Shown here one piece after another: positions 31,798 to 43,981 of a stretch of DNA of 64,000 nt; the first letter of the stretch is position 1; each line of letters opens with the position of its first letter. The position numbers were made by a program, and so were the translations under genes. A model generated the notes under the pieces. The model was not told the DNA's origin. It ran no database searches and saw nothing but the letters and a program-made list of their open reading frames with translations. The DNA comes from Martelella limonii (GTDB taxonomy: Bacteria; Pseudomonadota; Alphaproteobacteria; Rhizobiales; Rhizobiaceae): contig NZ_JABUOU010000001.1 of the NCBI RefSeq assembly GCF_013344475.1, forward strand, positions 186,001 through 250,000. The letters are read 5' to 3'.

Positions 31798-33096
31798 ATG
31801 TTAAAGGATAAAGATCGCATCTTCACCAATCTTTACGGCCATCGGGACAAGTCCCTGAAGGGCGCGATGTCGCGCGGGCTGTGGGATAATACCAAAGGCA
31901 TCATCGACAAGGGCCGTGACTGGATCATTCAGGAAATGAAGGATTCGGGTCTGCGCGGCCGTGGCGGTGCGGGCTTCCCGACCGGTCTTAAATGGTCGTT
32001 CATGCCGAAGGATGACCGTCCGCATTATCTCGTTGTGAATGCAGACGAATCCGAGCCCGGCACCTGCAAGGACCGCGAGATCCTGCGCAACGATCCGCAT
32101 CACCTGATTGAAGGCTGCCTGATCGCCGGCTGCGCCATGGGCGCGCATACGGCTTATATCTACGTGCGCGGCGAGTTCATCCGCGAGCGCGAGGCGCTGC
32201 AGGCGGCAATCGACGAGTGCTACGATGCGGGGCTGCTCGGCAAGGGCAACAAGTGCGGCTGGGATATGGACATCTTCGTCCATCACGGCGCCGGCGCTTA
32301 CATCTGCGGCGAGGAAACGGCGCTTCTGGAAAGCCTTGAGGGCAAGAAGGGCCAGCCCCGCCTGAAGCCGCCATTCCCGGCGAACATGGGTCTCTACGGC
32401 CTGCCGACGACGGTCAACAACGTCGAATCGATTGCCGTTGCGCCGACGATCCTGCGCCGTGGCGCGAGCTGGTTCTCCTCCTTTGGCCGTCCGAACAATG
32501 TCGGCACCAAGCTTTTCATGGTTTCCGGCCATGTGAACCGGCCCTGCGTCGTTGAAGAATCAATGGGCATCACATTCCGCGAGCTGATCGAAAAGCATTG
32601 CGGCGGGGTTCGCGGCGGCTGGGACAATCTTCTGGCGGTCATCCCCGGCGGCGCGTCCTGCCCGGTCGTGAAGGCCGAGGACATGATCGACGTGCAGCTC
32701 GACTTCGATGGCCTTCGCGGCGTGAAGTCTTCCTTCGGAACCGGCGGCGCGATCGTGATGGACAAGTCGACCGATATCATCGCGGCGATTGCCAGGCTGT
32801 CAGCCTTCTTCAAGCATGAAAGCTGCGGCCAGTGCACGCCGTGCCGTGAAGGTACGGGCTGGATGTGGCGCGTGATGGAGCGCATGGTGATCGGCAAGGC
32901 GCAGAAGCGCGAGATCGACATGCTGTTCGACGTGACCAAGCAGGTGGAAGGTCACACGATCTGCGCGCTCGGCGACGCTGCCGCCTGGCCGATCCAGGGC
33001 CTGATCCGCAATTTCCGTCCGGAAATCGAAAAGCGGATCGACCAGTATACGGCCAACGCCACCTCGCATGGCGCGGTTCTGGAAGCGGCGGAGTAG
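31798..33096 (+). CDS. nuoF: NADH-quinone oxidoreductase subunit F
   Basis: A 432-residue catalytic subunit that binds NADH, FMN and [4Fe-4S] cluster N3. The FMN/NADH glycine-rich site is [19 protein letters not shown] near residue 52, the acidic substrate loop [16 protein letters not shown] near 82, [20 protein letters not shown] near 165, and the N3 cysteines [16 protein letters not shown] near 342. It begins 9 bp after nuoE, in the usual order. The next gene is a small pentapeptide-repeat protein rather than nuoG. Confidence 0.97.
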   Translation: MLKDKDRIFTNLYGHRDKSLKGAMSRGLWDNTKGIIDKGRDWIIQEMKDSGLRGRGGAGFPTGLKWSFMPKDDRPHYLVVNADESEPGTCKDREILRNDPHHLIEGCLIAGCAMGAHTAYIYVRGEFIREREALQAAIDECYDAGLLGKGNKCGWDMDIFVHHGAGAYICGEETALLESLEGKKGQPRLKPPFPANMGLYGLPTTVNNVESIAVAPTILRRGASWFSSFGRPNNVGTKLFMVSGHVNRPCVVEESMGITFRELIEKHCGGVRGGWDNLLAVIPGGASCPVVKAEDMIDVQLDFDGLRGVKSSFGTGGAIVMDKSTDIIAAIARLSAFFKHESCGQCTPCREGTGWMWRVMERMVIGKAQKREIDMLFDVTKQVEGHTICALGDAAAWPIQGLIRNFRPEIEKRIDQYTANATSHGAVLEAAE

Positions 33097-33100
33097 GGTG

Positions 33101-33400
33101 ATGAAATTTCACGACCAGGTTGATCGGATCGATGCCACCAAGAGCTGCCTGGCTGGCTCGGCGTTCGACGATGTCGATCTGTCTGGTTCGAAGTTTCACA
33201 ACGTCAACATGTCGGGCTGGAAGGTGAGCAACGCCAATTTCTCCGGCATGGCGGTCACGGATGCGAACCTTTCCGGCATGACGGTCACGGATGCCAATCT
33301 CTCGGGCGTCGCGATCAGCGAATGCCGGGTGCACGGCATGACGATCGACGGTATCGATGTCGGCGCGATGCTCGCGCTGTGGAAAGAACACAAGGCTTGA
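33101..33400 (+). CDS. pentapeptide-repeat protein inside the nuo operon
   Basis: A 99-residue protein made almost entirely of pentapeptide-like repeats of the A(N/D)LxG form, which fold as a right-handed quadrilateral beta-helix: SAFDDVDLSGSKFHNVNM, SNANFSGMAVTDANLSGM, TVTDANLSGVAIS between residues 20 and 75. A short helical tail ends LALWKEHKA. It starts 4 bp after the nuoF stop and precedes nuoG by 86 bp on the same strand, so it is co-transcribed with complex I. No role in complex I is established. An assembly or structural accessory role is only suggested by position. Confidence 0.82.
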   Translation: MKFHDQVDRIDATKSCLAGSAFDDVDLSGSKFHNVNMSGWKVSNANFSGMAVTDANLSGMTVTDANLSGVAISECRVHGMTIDGIDVGAMLALWKEHKA

Positions 33401-33486
33401 GGCGACGCCCCTGAACGGGCAGACGCAATCGAGAATGGACTGCCGGTGCCTGTTGAGGCTGTTCCGGCGAAGCGGGAAGAACGGAT

Positions 33487-35562
33487 ATGGTAAATCTGAT
33501 TGTAGACGGCAAGGAAATCGAGGTTCCCGACCATTACACGCTGCTGCAGGCGGCGGAGGCGGCGGGCGCTGAAATCCCGCGCTTCTGCTTTCACGAGCGG
33601 CTGTCGATTGCCGGCAACTGCCGTATGTGCCTCATTCAGGTGAAGGGCGGACCGCCGAAGCCGGCGGCTTCCTGCGCCATGGGCGTGCGCGACATCCGCG
33701 GCGGCCCTGATGGCTCGCTTCCGGAAATCTATACCAAGACGCCGATGGTGAAGAAGGCCCGCGAAGGGGTGATGGAGTTCCTGCTCATCAACCATCCGCT
33801 CGATTGCCCGATCTGCGACCAGGGCGGCGAATGCGACCTGCAGGACCAGGCGATGGCCTTCGGTATCGACAGTTCGCGCTACCGCGAGGACAAGCGCGCC
33901 GTCGAGGACAAGTATATCGGTCCGCTGGTCAAGACCGTGATGAACCGCTGCATCCACTGCACGCGCTGCGTCCGCTTTACCACGGAAGTTGCAGGCATTT
34001 CCGAGCTTGGCCTGATCGGCCGCGGCGAGGATGCCGAAATCACCACCTATCTCGAGCGCGCGATGACGTCCGAGCTTCAGGGCAATGTCGTTGACCTTTG
34101 CCCGGTCGGCGCGCTGACCTCCAAGCCGTTTGCGTTCACGGCGCGTCCGTGGGAGCTGAACAAGACCGAGAGCATCGACGTGATGGATGCCGTCGGTTCG
34201 GCCATCCGCGTCGATACGCGTGGCCGCGAAGTGATGCGCATCATGCCGCGCATCAACGAGCAGGTGAACGAGGAGTGGATTTCCGACAAGACCCGCTTCA
34301 TCTGGGACGGTCTGCGCACCCAGCGCATCGATAAGCCCTATATCCGTCAGGGCGGCCGCCTTCAGCCCGCAAGCTGGCCGGAAGCCTTTCAGGCGATCAA
34401 GTCCAAGGTCGATGGCGTCAAGGGCGACAGGATCGGCGCGATTGCCGGCGATCTGGCGACTGTTGAGGAAATGTATGCGCTGAAGGGCCTGATGGCATCG
34501 CTCGGTTCGTCCAATGTCGACTGTCGTCAGGACGGCGCCGCGCTGGACGTTTCGGCGGGCCGCGCCGGTTACCTTTTCAACCCCACGATCGAGGGCATCG
34601 AACAGGCCGATGCGCTGCTGATCATCGGCGCCAATCCGCGCTTCGAGGCTTCGGTGCTGAATGCGCGGATTCGCAAGCGGTCCCGCAAGGGCGGCTTCCC
34701 GGTCGGCGTCATCGGCGAAAGTGCCGATCTGCGTTACCCCTACAGCTATCTCGGAGCCGGTCCGTCCTCGCTTGGCGAGCTCGCCTCGAGTGATTTCATG
34801 GAAACGCTGAAGAAGGCCGAGCGTCCGATCGTGCTCGTTGGTCCCGGTGCGCTTTCTCGCGAAGATGGCGCGGCTGTGCTTTCGAAGGCAGCATCGATTG
34901 CCAGGGACATCGGTGCGGTCACGGCGGACTGGAACGGTTTTGCGGTTCTGCACACGGCAGCCTCGCGCGTTGGCGGTCTCGATATCGGCTTCGTGCCGGG
35001 CGAGGGCGCTGCCAACACCGCTTCGATGATGACCGACATGGACGTTCTGTTCCTGCTCGGCGCCGACGAACTGGACTTCTCGGCCAAGAAGGCCGGCTTC
35101 ACCGTCTATATCGGCAGCCATGGCGATGCCGGCGCGATGAACGCCGATGTCGTGCTTCCGGCTGCGACCTACACCGAAAAGTCAGGCACCTACGTCAATC
35201 TCGAAGGCCGGGTGCAGATGACCAACCGCGCGGGCTTCGCGCCGGGCGATGCCCGCGAAGACTGGGCCATCATCCGTGCATTGTCGGGTGTTTTCGGCAA
35301 GGCGCTGCCCTACGACTCGCTTGGCGCGCTGCGCGCGGCTCTTTATGCCGAGTTTCCGCACCTTGCTGCGCTTGACGAGATCGCTGACGCTGATATCAAC
35401 GCCATCGAAACGCTGGCCGGTAGGGGCGGGGAGCTTGGTGATTCCGGTTTCGTATCGCCGGTTGCCGATTTCTATCTGACCAACCCGATTGCCCGGGCAT
35501 CGGCCGTCATGGCCGAGTGCTCGGCGCTGGCGCGCAACAATTTCCAGGCGGCGGCGGAGTAA
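33487..35562 (+). CDS. nuoG: NADH-quinone oxidoreductase subunit G
   Basis: A 691-residue 75-kDa subunit homologue and the largest peripheral-arm protein. The N-terminal iron-sulfur region holds N1b ([22 protein letters not shown], residues about 35-55), the histidine-coordinated N5 ([21 protein letters not shown] near 102-120) and N4 ([21 protein letters not shown] near 156-165). The rest is the inactive molybdopterin-oxidoreductase-like fold from about 220. The short form without N7 ligands is usual for rhizobia. AACGGATATGG precedes the start. Confidence 0.97.
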   Translation: MVNLIVDGKEIEVPDHYTLLQAAEAAGAEIPRFCFHERLSIAGNCRMCLIQVKGGPPKPAASCAMGVRDIRGGPDGSLPEIYTKTPMVKKAREGVMEFLLINHPLDCPICDQGGECDLQDQAMAFGIDSSRYREDKRAVEDKYIGPLVKTVMNRCIHCTRCVRFTTEVAGISELGLIGRGEDAEITTYLERAMTSELQGNVVDLCPVGALTSKPFAFTARPWELNKTESIDVMDAVGSAIRVDTRGREVMRIMPRINEQVNEEWISDKTRFIWDGLRTQRIDKPYIRQGGRLQPASWPEAFQAIKSKVDGVKGDRIGAIAGDLATVEEMYALKGLMASLGSSNVDCRQDGAALDVSAGRAGYLFNPTIEGIEQADALLIIGANPRFEASVLNARIRKRSRKGGFPVGVIGESADLRYPYSYLGAGPSSLGELASSDFMETLKKAERPIVLVGPGALSREDGAAVLSKAASIARDIGAVTADWNGFAVLHTAASRVGGLDIGFVPGEGAANTASMMTDMDVLFLLGADELDFSAKKAGFTVYIGSHGDAGAMNADVVLPAATYTEKSGTYVNLEGRVQMTNRAGFAPGDAREDWAIIRALSGVFGKALPYDSLGALRAALYAEFPHLAALDEIADADINAIETLAGRGGELGDSGFVSPVADFYLTNPIARASAVMAECSALARNNFQAAAE

Positions 35563-35572
35563 GGACGGAGCA

Positions 35573-36619
35573 ATGGATTCTTTTTTCTCGATGTATCTCT
35601 GGCCTGCGCTGATCATGATCGGCCAGTCGCTCCTGCTGCTGGTCCTGCTGCTCGTCGGCATCGCCTTTCTGCTGCTCGCCGACCGCAAGATCTGGGCGGC
35701 GGTGCAGATGCGCCGCGGTCCGAACGTGGTCGGTCCCTTCGGTATGTTCCAGTCGTTTGCCGACCTCCTGAAGTTCGTCTTCAAGGAGCCCGTGATTCCG
35801 GCAAGCTCCGACAAGGTTGTTTTCCTGCTCGCGCCGTTGATCTCGGTCACGCTGGCGCTTGCCACCTGGGCCGTCATCCCCTTCGCCGATGGCTGGGTCA
35901 TGGCCAATATCAATATCGGCATTCTTTATGTCTTCGCCATTTCCTCGCTTGAGGTTTACGGCGTGATCATGGGCGGCTGGGCGTCGAACTCGAAATACGC
36001 CTTCCTTGGCTCGCTGCGTTCTGCAGCGCAGATGGTGTCCTACGAAGTCTCGATCGGTCTGGTCATTGTCACGGTGCTTCTGACCGCCGGCTCGTTGAAC
36101 CTCTCCGATATCGTGTTTGCGCAGACCACCGGTCTTGGCACCATGATCGGCCTGCCGCCGTCCATCCTCGACTGGAACTGGCTGGCGCTGTTCCCGATGT
36201 TCATCGTGTTCTTCATTTCGGCGCTGGCCGAGACCAACCGTCCGCCCTTCGATCTTCCCGAAGCGGAATCGGAACTGGTCGCAGGCTTCATGGTCGAATA
36301 TGGCTCGACCCCGTACATGATGTTCATGCTCGGCGAATATGCTGCAATCGTGCTGATGTGCGCGCTGACCACCACGCTGTTCCTCGGCGGCTGGCTGCCG
36401 ATCCTGGATGTCCCGGTTCTGAACTGGATCCCCGGTGTCATCTGGTTCGTGCTCAAGATATGCCTCTGCTTCTTCATGTTCGCGATGGTGAAGGCTTTCG
36501 TGCCGCGCTACCGCTATGACCAGCTGATGCGTCTCGGCTGGAAGGTTTTCCTTCCGCTGTCGCTCGCCATGGTCGTGATCGTCGCTTTCGTCGTCAAGCT
36601 GACCGGCTGGGTTGGTTGA
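35573..36619 (+). CDS. nuoH: NADH-quinone oxidoreductase subunit H
   Basis: A 348-residue membrane subunit with about eight helices that joins the peripheral and membrane arms and lines the quinone channel. Family signatures are [40 protein letters not shown] near residue 35-70 and the charged loop [26 protein letters not shown] near 220-245. ATG 35573 follows GGACGGAG by 3-6 bp. Starts 10 bp after nuoG. Confidence 0.97.
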   Translation: MDSFFSMYLWPALIMIGQSLLLLVLLLVGIAFLLLADRKIWAAVQMRRGPNVVGPFGMFQSFADLLKFVFKEPVIPASSDKVVFLLAPLISVTLALATWAVIPFADGWVMANINIGILYVFAISSLEVYGVIMGGWASNSKYAFLGSLRSAAQMVSYEVSIGLVIVTVLLTAGSLNLSDIVFAQTTGLGTMIGLPPSILDWNWLALFPMFIVFFISALAETNRPPFDLPEAESELVAGFMVEYGSTPYMMFMLGEYAAIVLMCALTTTLFLGGWLPILDVPVLNWIPGVIWFVLKICLCFFMFAMVKAFVPRYRYDQLMRLGWKVFLPLSLAMVVIVAFVVKLTGWVG

Positions 36620-36652
36620 TGCAGGTCGCAAGACCGGAATGGAGATATTGAA

Positions 36653-37144
36653 ATGGGTTCTGTCGCTCAGGCATTCAATGCGCTCTTCCTGAAGGAGTTC
36701 GTCGGTGCGTTCTTTCTGACGATGCGCTACTTCTTCAGCCCGAAGTCGACGGTCAACTATCCGTTCGAAAAGGGGCCGGTGAGCCCGCGCTTCCGCGGCG
36801 AGCATGCGCTGCGTCGTTATCCGAACGGCGAAGAGCGCTGCATCGCCTGCAAGCTGTGCGAGGCGATCTGTCCCGCGCAGGCCATCACCATCGAGGCCGG
36901 TCCGCGCCGCAATGACGGCACACGCCGCACGGTGCGTTACGACATCGACATGGTGAAGTGCATCTATTGCGGCTTCTGCCAGGAAGCCTGTCCGGTTGAA
37001 GCGATCGTCGAGGGGCCGAATTTTGAATTCGCCACCGAAACGCGCGAAGAACTTTACTACGACAAGGACCGCCTGCTCGCCAATGGCGACCGGTGGGAAC
37101 GCGAAATCGCGAAGAACATCGCGATGGATGCGCCTTATCGCTGA
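36653..37144 (+). CDS. nuoI: NADH-quinone oxidoreductase subunit I
   Basis: A 163-residue ferredoxin-like subunit carrying clusters N6a and N6b. The two 8Fe motifs are [21 protein letters not shown] near residue 63 and [20 protein letters not shown] near 102. A short N-terminal amphipathic segment precedes them. The 33-bp gap from nuoH contains GGAG. Confidence 0.97.
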   Translation: MGSVAQAFNALFLKEFVGAFFLTMRYFFSPKSTVNYPFEKGPVSPRFRGEHALRRYPNGEERCIACKLCEAICPAQAITIEAGPRRNDGTRRTVRYDIDMVKCIYCGFCQEACPVEAIVEGPNFEFATETREELYYDKDRLLANGDRWEREIAKNIAMDAPYR

Positions 37145-37266
37145 TTGCAGGCCGGGTTGTTGCCCGGCGGTTTGAAATCTAACGAGGAAGGGCTTCCGGT
37201 TCCGGCGGTCTTTCGCAAATGCGCAGGTGGCGAAAGCTGCCGCGTCCACGAAGAGAAGGCACCAAA

Positions 37267-37875
37267 ATGGGTCTCCAGGCTCTTTTTTTCTATCTGTTCG
37301 CGTTCATCGCCGTGGCGTCGGCGTTCATGGTGATCTCGGCGAAGAACCCCGTTCATTCGGTGCTGTTCCTGATCGTCGTGTTCGTGAATGCAGCGGCGCT
37401 GTTCATCATTGCGGGCGCCGAATATCTCGGCCTTCTGCTGCTGGTGGTCTATGTCGGCGCGGTCGCGGTGCTGTTCCTGTTCGTGGTCATGATGCTGGAC
37501 ATCGACTTTGCCGAACTGCGCGCCGGCATCCTGCGCTATGCGCCGGTCGGCGCCCTGATCGGCGTCGTGCTGCTTGCCGAGCTGATCGTGGTTGTCGGCG
37601 GCACATTCATTCCGGCCGGAGTCGCGGCCAATACCGCGATGCCGATGCCTGCCGATACGTCGAGCGTGGTGGCGATCGGTGACGTGATCTATACGCACTA
37701 TGCCTATTTCTTCCAGGTCGCGGGCCTGATCCTCTTGGTCGCCATGATCGGCGCGATCGTGCTGACGCTGAAGCATCGTCCGGATGTGAAGCGCCAGAAC
37801 ATTGCCAAGCAGGTTGCCCGCACGCCGGAAAGCGCCCATGAGACCGTCAAGGTCAAGCCGGGCCAGGGCATCTAA
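37267..37875 (+). CDS. nuoJ: NADH-quinone oxidoreductase subunit J
   Basis: A 202-residue membrane subunit with five helices. The first is [19 protein letters not shown], and the pi-bulge helix 3 region [29 protein letters not shown] near residue 50-78 is diagnostic. The hydrophilic C-terminus ([21 protein letters not shown]...) is typical of alphaproteobacteria. It lies 122 bp after nuoI, a gap with no supported ORF. Confidence 0.97.
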   Translation: MGLQALFFYLFAFIAVASAFMVISAKNPVHSVLFLIVVFVNAAALFIIAGAEYLGLLLLVVYVGAVAVLFLFVVMMLDIDFAELRAGILRYAPVGALIGVVLLAELIVVVGGTFIPAGVAANTAMPMPADTSSVVAIGDVIYTHYAYFFQVAGLILLVAMIGAIVLTLKHRPDVKRQNIAKQVARTPESAHETVKVKPGQGI

Positions 37876-37915
37876 GAACGAGAAATGCAGGGATACGGGA
37901 TCTAAGGACAACGCA

Positions 37916-38224
37916 ATGGAAATCGGACTTTCCCACTACCTGACGGTCAGCGCCATACTCTTCACGATTGGCGTTTTCGGTATCTTTCTGAACCGGAAGA
38001 ACGTCATCATCATCCTCATGTCCATCGAGCTGATCCTGCTGTCGGTCAACCTCAACATGGTCGCGTTCTCCTCGTTCCTGAACGATATGGTCGGGCAGGT
38101 CTTCGCCCTGTTCATCCTCACCGTTGCGGCTGCGGAAGCGGCGATCGGTCTGGCGATCCTCGTGGTGTTCTATCGTAATCGCGGCTCGATTGCGGTCGAA
38201 GACGTCAACATGATGAAGGGCTGA
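37916..38224 (+). CDS. nuoK: NADH-quinone oxidoreductase subunit K
   Basis: A 102-residue membrane subunit with three helices. It carries the conserved membrane glutamates in [23 protein letters not shown] near residue 36 and [22 protein letters not shown] near 70, which belong to the central proton-transfer axis. It starts 40 bp after nuoJ, following a TAAGGA site. Confidence 0.97.
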   Translation: MEIGLSHYLTVSAILFTIGVFGIFLNRKNVIIILMSIELILLSVNLNMVAFSSFLNDMVGQVFALFILTVAAAEAAIGLAILVVFYRNRGSIAVEDVNMMKG

Positions 38225-38231
38225 ATCAGAG

Positions 38232-40241
38232 ATGATCTACAAACTCATCGTCTTCCTGCCGCTTTTGGGCTTCCTCATCGCCGGCCTCTTCGGAAACCGC
38301 ATCGGTGCAAAGGCGACCGAATGGGTCACGATCGCGTTGATGGCGGTTGCGGCCGTTCTGTCGTGGTACGTGTTCATTTCGGTTGGCTTCCTGACCCATG
38401 CCGAGGATTTCGTCATTCAGGTTCCGATCATGCGCTGGATCACGTCCGGCGATATCGACGTGCTCTGGCAGATCCGCATCGACACGCTGACGGCTGTGAT
38501 GCTGGTCGTGGTCAACACGGTCTCGTGTCTCGTCCACCTCTATTCCGTGGGCTACATGCATGACGACCCGCATCGTCCGCGCTTCTTTGCCTATCTGTCG
38601 CTGTTCACCTTCGCCATGCTGTCGCTGGTCACCTCCGACAACCTGCTGCAGATGTTCTTCGGCTGGGAAGGCGTCGGTCTTGCCTCCTATCTGCTGATCG
38701 GCTTCTGGTACAAGAAGCCGTCGGCAAGCGCTGCGGCCATGAAGGCCTTCATCGTCAACCGCGTCGGTGACTTCGGCTTCCTGCTCGGTATTGCCGGTCT
38801 GTTCTTCCTCGCCCACACGATCAATTTCGATCCGATTTTTGCAGCGAGCGAAAAGATTGCCGCAAGCCATGAGGCCGCAGTGGCCGCCGGTGAGAATGTC
38901 GCCGTCATGCACTTCCTCGGCATGGACCTGACGCTGATGCATGCCATCACCGCCGTCTGCCTGTTGCTGTTCATGGGCGCGATGGGCAAGTCCGCTCAGT
39001 TCCTGCTGCACACCTGGCTTCCCGACGCCATGGAAGGCCCGACCCCGGTTTCGGCCCTCATCCACGCCGCGACCATGGTGACCGCAGGCGTCTTCCTCGT
39101 CGCCCGCATGTCGCCGGTCTTCGAACTGTCGCCGACCGCGCTCACCTTCGTGACGCTGATCGGCTCGATCACCGCCTTCTTCGCCGCCACCATCGGTCTC
39201 GTGCAGAACGACATCAAGCGCGTGATTGCCTACTCCACCTGCTCGCAGCTCGGCTACATGTTCGCAGCGCTTGGGGCAGGGGCTTATGGCGCAGGCGTGT
39301 TCCATCTCTTCACGCATGCCTTCTTCAAGGCGCTGCTGTTCCTCTGCGCGGGCTCGGTCATCCATGCCGTTTCCGGCGAGCAGGACATGCGCCACATGGG
39401 CGGTCTCCGGAAGCATATCCCTGTGACCTTCTGGGCGATGATCATCGGCACGCTCGCCATCACCGGCGCCGGCATTCCCGGCACCCCGATCGGTGCGGCC
39501 GGCTTCTTCTCCAAGGATGCGATCATCGAATCGGCCTTTGTCTCGGCAAGCCCGCTCGGCCTGTTCTCCTTCTGGATGCTGGTCATCGCGGCTGCCTTCA
39601 CCGCCTTCTACTCCTGGCGCCTAATCTTCATGACCTTCTTCGGCAAGCCGCGCGCGTCTTCCGATGTCATGCACCACGTGCATGAAAGCCCCTGGGTCAT
39701 GCTGCTGCCGCTGGTCGTGCTGTCGCTGGGCGCGCTGTTTGCCGGCGTTGTCTTCCTGCCGTATTTCTTCGGCCATGATTACAGCGAGTTCTGGAAGGGT
39801 GCGCTCTTCACCGGTCCGCACAACGAGGTGCTCGACGAGCATCACCATGTGCCGCTCTGGGTCGTCCTGTCGCCGTTCGTCGCTATGGCGCTCGGAACCC
39901 TGGTCGCGATCTACATGTACCTGATCAAGCCGTCCTCGGCGCCTGCGCTTGCCAACGCAATGCCGCGGATCTACGCCTTCCTGCTCAACAAGTGGTATTT
40001 CGATGAGCTTTACGACTTCCTGTTCGTAAGGCCCGCCAAGGCGGTCGGCTACTTCCTTTGGCAGAAGGGCGATGTCGGCGTGATCGACCGCTACGGACCC
40101 AACGGAATTGCAGCGCGCGTGAACGACGTTACCAACCGCGTCGTCAAGCTGCAGTCCGGTTATGTTTACCACTACGCGTTTGCAATGCTGATCGGCGTGG
40201 CCGCGCTTGTAACCTGGATGATGCTCGGAGGGGCTCTGTAA
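38232..40241 (+). CDS. nuoL: NADH-quinone oxidoreductase subunit L
   Basis: A 669-residue antiporter-like proton-pumping subunit with about 16 helices and the long lateral helix at its C-terminus. Motifs include [42 protein letters not shown] near residue 140-185, [41 protein letters not shown] near 250-295, and [11 protein letters not shown] near the C-terminus. Its stop codon overlaps the nuoM start (TAATG). Confidence 0.97.
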   Translation: MIYKLIVFLPLLGFLIAGLFGNRIGAKATEWVTIALMAVAAVLSWYVFISVGFLTHAEDFVIQVPIMRWITSGDIDVLWQIRIDTLTAVMLVVVNTVSCLVHLYSVGYMHDDPHRPRFFAYLSLFTFAMLSLVTSDNLLQMFFGWEGVGLASYLLIGFWYKKPSASAAAMKAFIVNRVGDFGFLLGIAGLFFLAHTINFDPIFAASEKIAASHEAAVAAGENVAVMHFLGMDLTLMHAITAVCLLLFMGAMGKSAQFLLHTWLPDAMEGPTPVSALIHAATMVTAGVFLVARMSPVFELSPTALTFVTLIGSITAFFAATIGLVQNDIKRVIAYSTCSQLGYMFAALGAGAYGAGVFHLFTHAFFKALLFLCAGSVIHAVSGEQDMRHMGGLRKHIPVTFWAMIIGTLAITGAGIPGTPIGAAGFFSKDAIIESAFVSASPLGLFSFWMLVIAAAFTAFYSWRLIFMTFFGKPRASSDVMHHVHESPWVMLLPLVVLSLGALFAGVVFLPYFFGHDYSEFWKGALFTGPHNEVLDEHHHVPLWVVLSPFVAMALGTLVAIYMYLIKPSSAPALANAMPRIYAFLLNKWYFDELYDFLFVRPAKAVGYFLWQKGDVGVIDRYGPNGIAARVNDVTNRVVKLQSGYVYHYAFAMLIGVAALVTWMMLGGAL

Positions 40242-41752
40242 TGAGCGACTGGCCAATTCTTTCAACAGTCACCTTCCTGCCGCTGGTCGGCGTGGTGCTG
40301 ATCCTGTTTACCCGCGACGATAACGAGACCGGGCTCAGGAATATCCGCAACGTGGCGTTGCTGACGACGATCTTCACGTTCATCGTCTCGCTGTTCGTTT
40401 GGATGCAGTTCGACCCCTCGAACCCGAACTTCCAGCTGATCGAAGATCATCCCTGGCTCGGCACGGGCATTTCCTACCATCTCGGCATTGACGGCATTTC
40501 GCTGCTGTTCATCCTGCTGACGACGGTGCTGATGCCGCTGTGTATCCTTGCGTCCTGGGAAGCCATCACCTATCGGGTGAAGGCCTACATGATCGCGTTC
40601 CTGATCCTCGAAACGCTGATCATCGGCGTGTTCGTCTCGCTCGATATCGTGATGTTCTACATCTTCTTCGAGGCGGGCCTGATCCCGATGTACCTGATCA
40701 TCGGCATTTGGGGGCACGAGCGCCGCGTCTATGCATCGCTGAAGTTCTTCCTTTATACCTTCGCCGGCTCGGTCTTCATGCTGCTGTCGATCATGGCGAT
40801 GTACTGGGTGACGGGCACGACCAGCGTTCCGGTGCTTTTGGAGTATGACTTCCCGGTCAACCTGCAATATTGGTTGTTCCTCGGCTTCTTCGCATCCTTT
40901 GCAGTCAAGATGCCGATGTGGCCGGTGCATACCTGGCTTCCGGATGCCCACGTGGAAGCGCCGACGGCGGCCTCCGGCGTTCTGGCGGGCGTGCTTCTGA
41001 AGCTTGGCGGCTTCGGCGTGCTGCGCTACTCGATGCCGATGTTCCCCGACGCGTCCTATTACTTCGCGCCGTTCATCTTCGGGCTGTCGATCATCGCCAT
41101 CATCTACGCCTCGCTGGTGGCGCTGATGCAGACCGACATGAAGAAGCTGATCGCCTATTCATCGGTCGCTCACATGGGCTACGTCACCATGGGCATGTTC
41201 TCGGCGACCACCGAGGGCGTTGAAGGCGCGATCTTCCTGATGCTGTCGCACGGCATTGTTTCGGGCGCGCTGTTCTTCTGCGTCGGTATCGTCTACGATC
41301 GCATGCATACCCGCGAGATCGCGGCGTTCGGCGGGCTTGTGAACAACATGCCGAAATTCGCCGTCGCCTTCATGATCTTCACCATGGCCAATGTCGGTCT
41401 TCCGGGAACGTCGGGTTTCATCGGCGAATTCCTGACCGTCGTCGGTGTCTTCCAGGTCAATACCTGGATCGCGGTCTTCGCGGCCACGGGCGTCATTCTC
41501 TCGGCCTGTTACGCGCTCTGGCTCTATCGCCGGGTCATCTTCGGCGCACTGGAGAAGGACAGCCTCAAGGCGCTGCTGGATCTCAGCACCCGCGAGAAGA
41601 TCGTTCTCTACCCGCTGATCTTCCTGACGATCTTCTTCGGTGTCTATCCCGAGCCGATCTTCGCAGCGATCCACGGCCCTGTGGCGCAGATCGTTCAACA
41701 TTACGGTGCGGTGCTTGAGCAGACCAAGAACATCGCGCTGCCGGTATACTGA
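40241..41752 (+). CDS. nuoM: NADH-quinone oxidoreductase subunit M
   Basis: A 503-residue antiporter-like proton-pumping subunit with about 14 helices. Conserved features include [22 protein letters not shown] near residue 80, the essential glutamate in [20 protein letters not shown] near 145, [37 protein letters not shown] near 225-260, and [21 protein letters not shown] near 290. The ATG overlaps the nuoL stop by one base. Confidence 0.97.
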   Translation: MSDWPILSTVTFLPLVGVVLILFTRDDNETGLRNIRNVALLTTIFTFIVSLFVWMQFDPSNPNFQLIEDHPWLGTGISYHLGIDGISLLFILLTTVLMPLCILASWEAITYRVKAYMIAFLILETLIIGVFVSLDIVMFYIFFEAGLIPMYLIIGIWGHERRVYASLKFFLYTFAGSVFMLLSIMAMYWVTGTTSVPVLLEYDFPVNLQYWLFLGFFASFAVKMPMWPVHTWLPDAHVEAPTAASGVLAGVLLKLGGFGVLRYSMPMFPDASYYFAPFIFGLSIIAIIYASLVALMQTDMKKLIAYSSVAHMGYVTMGMFSATTEGVEGAIFLMLSHGIVSGALFFCVGIVYDRMHTREIAAFGGLVNNMPKFAVAFMIFTMANVGLPGTSGFIGEFLTVVGVFQVNTWIAVFAATGVILSACYALWLYRRVIFGALEKDSLKALLDLSTREKIVLYPLIFLTIFFGVYPEPIFAAIHGPVAQIVQHYGAVLEQTKNIALPVY

Positions 41753-41769
41753 GACAGGATCTTTTGGAC

Positions 41770-43209
41770 ATGACCTCGGAACTCCTACTTTCAAGTCTGA
41801 AGCTGATCCTGCCGGAGCTGGTCCTCTCGCTCGGTGCGATGGTCCTTCTGATGATCGGTGCTTTCGCCGGCCGCAAGAGCGGCCGGACGATCGTCGGTCT
41901 TGCGGCCGCGCTCCTGATCGGCGCCTTCGGGGCGCTCATCTGGGCAGGCTCCGGATCGGCGTTCGGCGGTTCGCTGGTGTTCAACAACTTCACGCTGTTC
42001 ATGCAGACGCTCGTGCTGATCGGCGCGTTCCTGTCGATGATCCTCTCGGTCGGCCACCAGGAACCGGAATATCTTGATCGCTTCGAGTTTCCGGTGCTGA
42101 TGCTGCTGTCGACCACCGGCATGATGCTGATGGTCTCAGCCAACGACATGCTCGCCTTCTACATGGGCCTCGAGCTGATGTCGCTGCCGCTCTATGTGAT
42201 CGCCGCCATCAACCGTGACAGCCTGCGCTCGACCGAAGCCGGTCTGAAGTACTTCGTTCTCGGCTCGCTGTCCTCGGGCATGCTGCTCTACGGTATTTCG
42301 CTGGTGTACGGTTTCACCGGCAATATCGGCTTCGAGCCGATTGCCGCGACGATCGCGAGCGGCGAGACCGGCCTCGGCTTCATCTTCGGCATGGTGTTCG
42401 TTCTTGCCGGCATCACCTTCAAGATCTCGGCCGTGCCGTTCCACATGTGGACGCCGGACGTTTATGAAGGTGCACCGACGCCGGTCACGGCCTTCTTCGC
42501 CTCCGCGCCCAAGGTCGCTGCGATGGCGATCATCATTCGCCTGCTGATCGAGGCCTTCGGTCCGGCCGTCGATGCGTGGCGCCAGATCATCGTGTTCATC
42601 GCGATCGCCTCGATGGTTCTCGGCGCCTTTGCCGCCATCGGCCAGCGCAACATCAAGCGTCTGATGGCCTATTCCTCGATTACCCACATGGGTTACGCGC
42701 TGGTCGGCCTTGCCGCTGGCACCGAGGCTGGCGTCAAGGGTGTCGTGCTCTATATGGCGATCTACCTGTTCACCACGCTCGGCGCCTTCGCGATCATCAT
42801 GGCGATGCGGCTCAAGGAAGGCGGCAATGTCGAGAATATCGACGATCTCGCCGGCCTTTCGACCACCAAGCCGGTGATGGCCGTGGTGCTGACGGCGCTG
42901 ATGTTCTCGCTTGCGGGCGTCCCTCCGCTCGCCGGCTTCTTCGGCAAGTATTTCGTGTTCCTGGCCGCAATCGATGCCAAGCTCTATACGCTTGCCATCA
43001 TCGGTGTCGTCTCCTCGGTGATCGCCTGTTTCTACTATCTGCGCGTCATCAAGGTGATGTGGTTCGATGAGCCGACCGTCGAGTTTGCACGCGTTGCTGG
43101 CGAACTGCGATTCGTCTTCGGCATCAGCGGCCTGTTTGCGATCGGCTACCTGCTGTTTGGCGGCTCGTTGAACAATGCTGCGGCATCGGCCGCGGCGGCA
43201 CTCTTCTAG
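41770..43209 (+). CDS. nuoN: NADH-quinone oxidoreductase subunit N
   Basis: A 479-residue antiporter-like subunit and the last of the 14 nuo genes. It has [23 protein letters not shown] near residue 125, the discontinuous helix region [35 protein letters not shown] near 215-245 and [23 protein letters not shown] near 290. ATG 41770 gives the family N-terminus MTSELLL; the TTG at 41764 is closer to the AGGA and remains possible. Followed after one base by birA. Confidence 0.97.
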   Translation: MTSELLLSSLKLILPELVLSLGAMVLLMIGAFAGRKSGRTIVGLAAALLIGAFGALIWAGSGSAFGGSLVFNNFTLFMQTLVLIGAFLSMILSVGHQEPEYLDRFEFPVLMLLSTTGMMLMVSANDMLAFYMGLELMSLPLYVIAAINRDSLRSTEAGLKYFVLGSLSSGMLLYGISLVYGFTGNIGFEPIAATIASGETGLGFIFGMVFVLAGITFKISAVPFHMWTPDVYEGAPTPVTAFFASAPKVAAMAIIIRLLIEAFGPAVDAWRQIIVFIAIASMVLGAFAAIGQRNIKRLMAYSSITHMGYALVGLAAGTEAGVKGVVLYMAIYLFTTLGAFAIIMAMRLKEGGNVENIDDLAGLSTTKPVMAVVLTALMFSLAGVPPLAGFFGKYFVFLAAIDAKLYTLAIIGVVSSVIACFYYLRVIKVMWFDEPTVEFARVAGELRFVFGISGLFAIGYLLFGGSLNNAAASAAAALF

Positions 43210-43210
43210 G

Positions 43211-43975
43211 ATGGCGGCGGCAGTCTCCGCCGTCGACGCCTACCGTCACGAAGCGCTCGATACCGTCGGCTCGACCAACAGCGAGGCGATGGATCGGGCG
43301 CGTTCCGGTGATACGGGCCGTTTGTGGTTGACCGCGAGGCAACAGATGAGCGGCCGTGGACGTCGCGGCCGGAGCTGGGCATCCGAACCTGGCAATCTCT
43401 ATGCCTCGCTGCTGCTGATCGATCCGGCGCCAGAGGCCATGACCGCGTCGCTTCCTCTGGTAGCGGCGCTTGGCGTTCATGGTGCAATATCGCGGGTGAT
43501 GGCCGGGCAGGACAGCGCCGTCGCGATCAAGTGGCCGAACGATGTGCTGATCGACCGGAAGAAGGTCTGTGGTATCCTGCTCGAAGCCGAGCGGCTTGCC
43601 GATGGCCGGCAGGCTGTCGTCATAGGTATAGGCGTAAATGTCGCCTACGGGCCTGACAATGCGCCTTACCCGGTCGCGCGCATTTCGGACTATGTGGCAG
43701 GCGCCGATCCGGAAACGCTGTTTGCCCATCTCTTCGTCACCATGGCTGAAGAGCTTCTGGTCTGGGATCGGGGCGAGGGGCTTGCGAGGACGGTGGCGCG
43801 CTGGCGCGCGGCCGCATGCGGGATCAACGAGCCGATCAGGGTCAATCTCGCCCGCGAGCAGATCTCCGGGATTTTCGTCGGCATCGATGATGCCGGCATG
43901 CTGAAACTGAAAACGGAAAACGGTCTGCGCACTTTTGCGGCAGGCGACGTGTTTTTCGACAATGGAAATGGATAA
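43211..43975 (+). CDS. birA: biotin--[acetyl-CoA-carboxylase] ligase
   Basis: A 254-residue biotin protein ligase that lacks the N-terminal DNA-binding domain of E. coli BirA, so it should be purely enzymatic. Catalytic motifs are VGSTNSEAMDRARSGDTGRLWLTARQQMSGRGRRGRSWAS near residue 18-55 (the GRGRRGR biotinyl-AMP loop), IKWPNDVLIDRKKVCGILLEA near 110-130 and VVIGIGVNVAYGP near 140. The ATG lies one base after the nuoN stop, so it is translationally coupled to complex I. This nuoN-birA-rnj order is typical of rhizobia. Confidence 0.95.
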   Translation: MAAAVSAVDAYRHEALDTVGSTNSEAMDRARSGDTGRLWLTARQQMSGRGRRGRSWASEPGNLYASLLLIDPAPEAMTASLPLVAALGVHGAISRVMAGQDSAVAIKWPNDVLIDRKKVCGILLEAERLADGRQAVVIGIGVNVAYGPDNAPYPVARISDYVAGADPETLFAHLFVTMAEELLVWDRGEGLARTVARWRAAACGINEPIRVNLAREQISGIFVGIDDAGMLKLKTENGLRTFAAGDVFFDNGNG

Positions 43976-43981
43976 CGCTTG

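Noticed and set aside
33196-35121. 641-codon antisense frame across nuoG
   Set aside because: Shadow of nuoG; composition typical of reversed GC-rich coding DNA.
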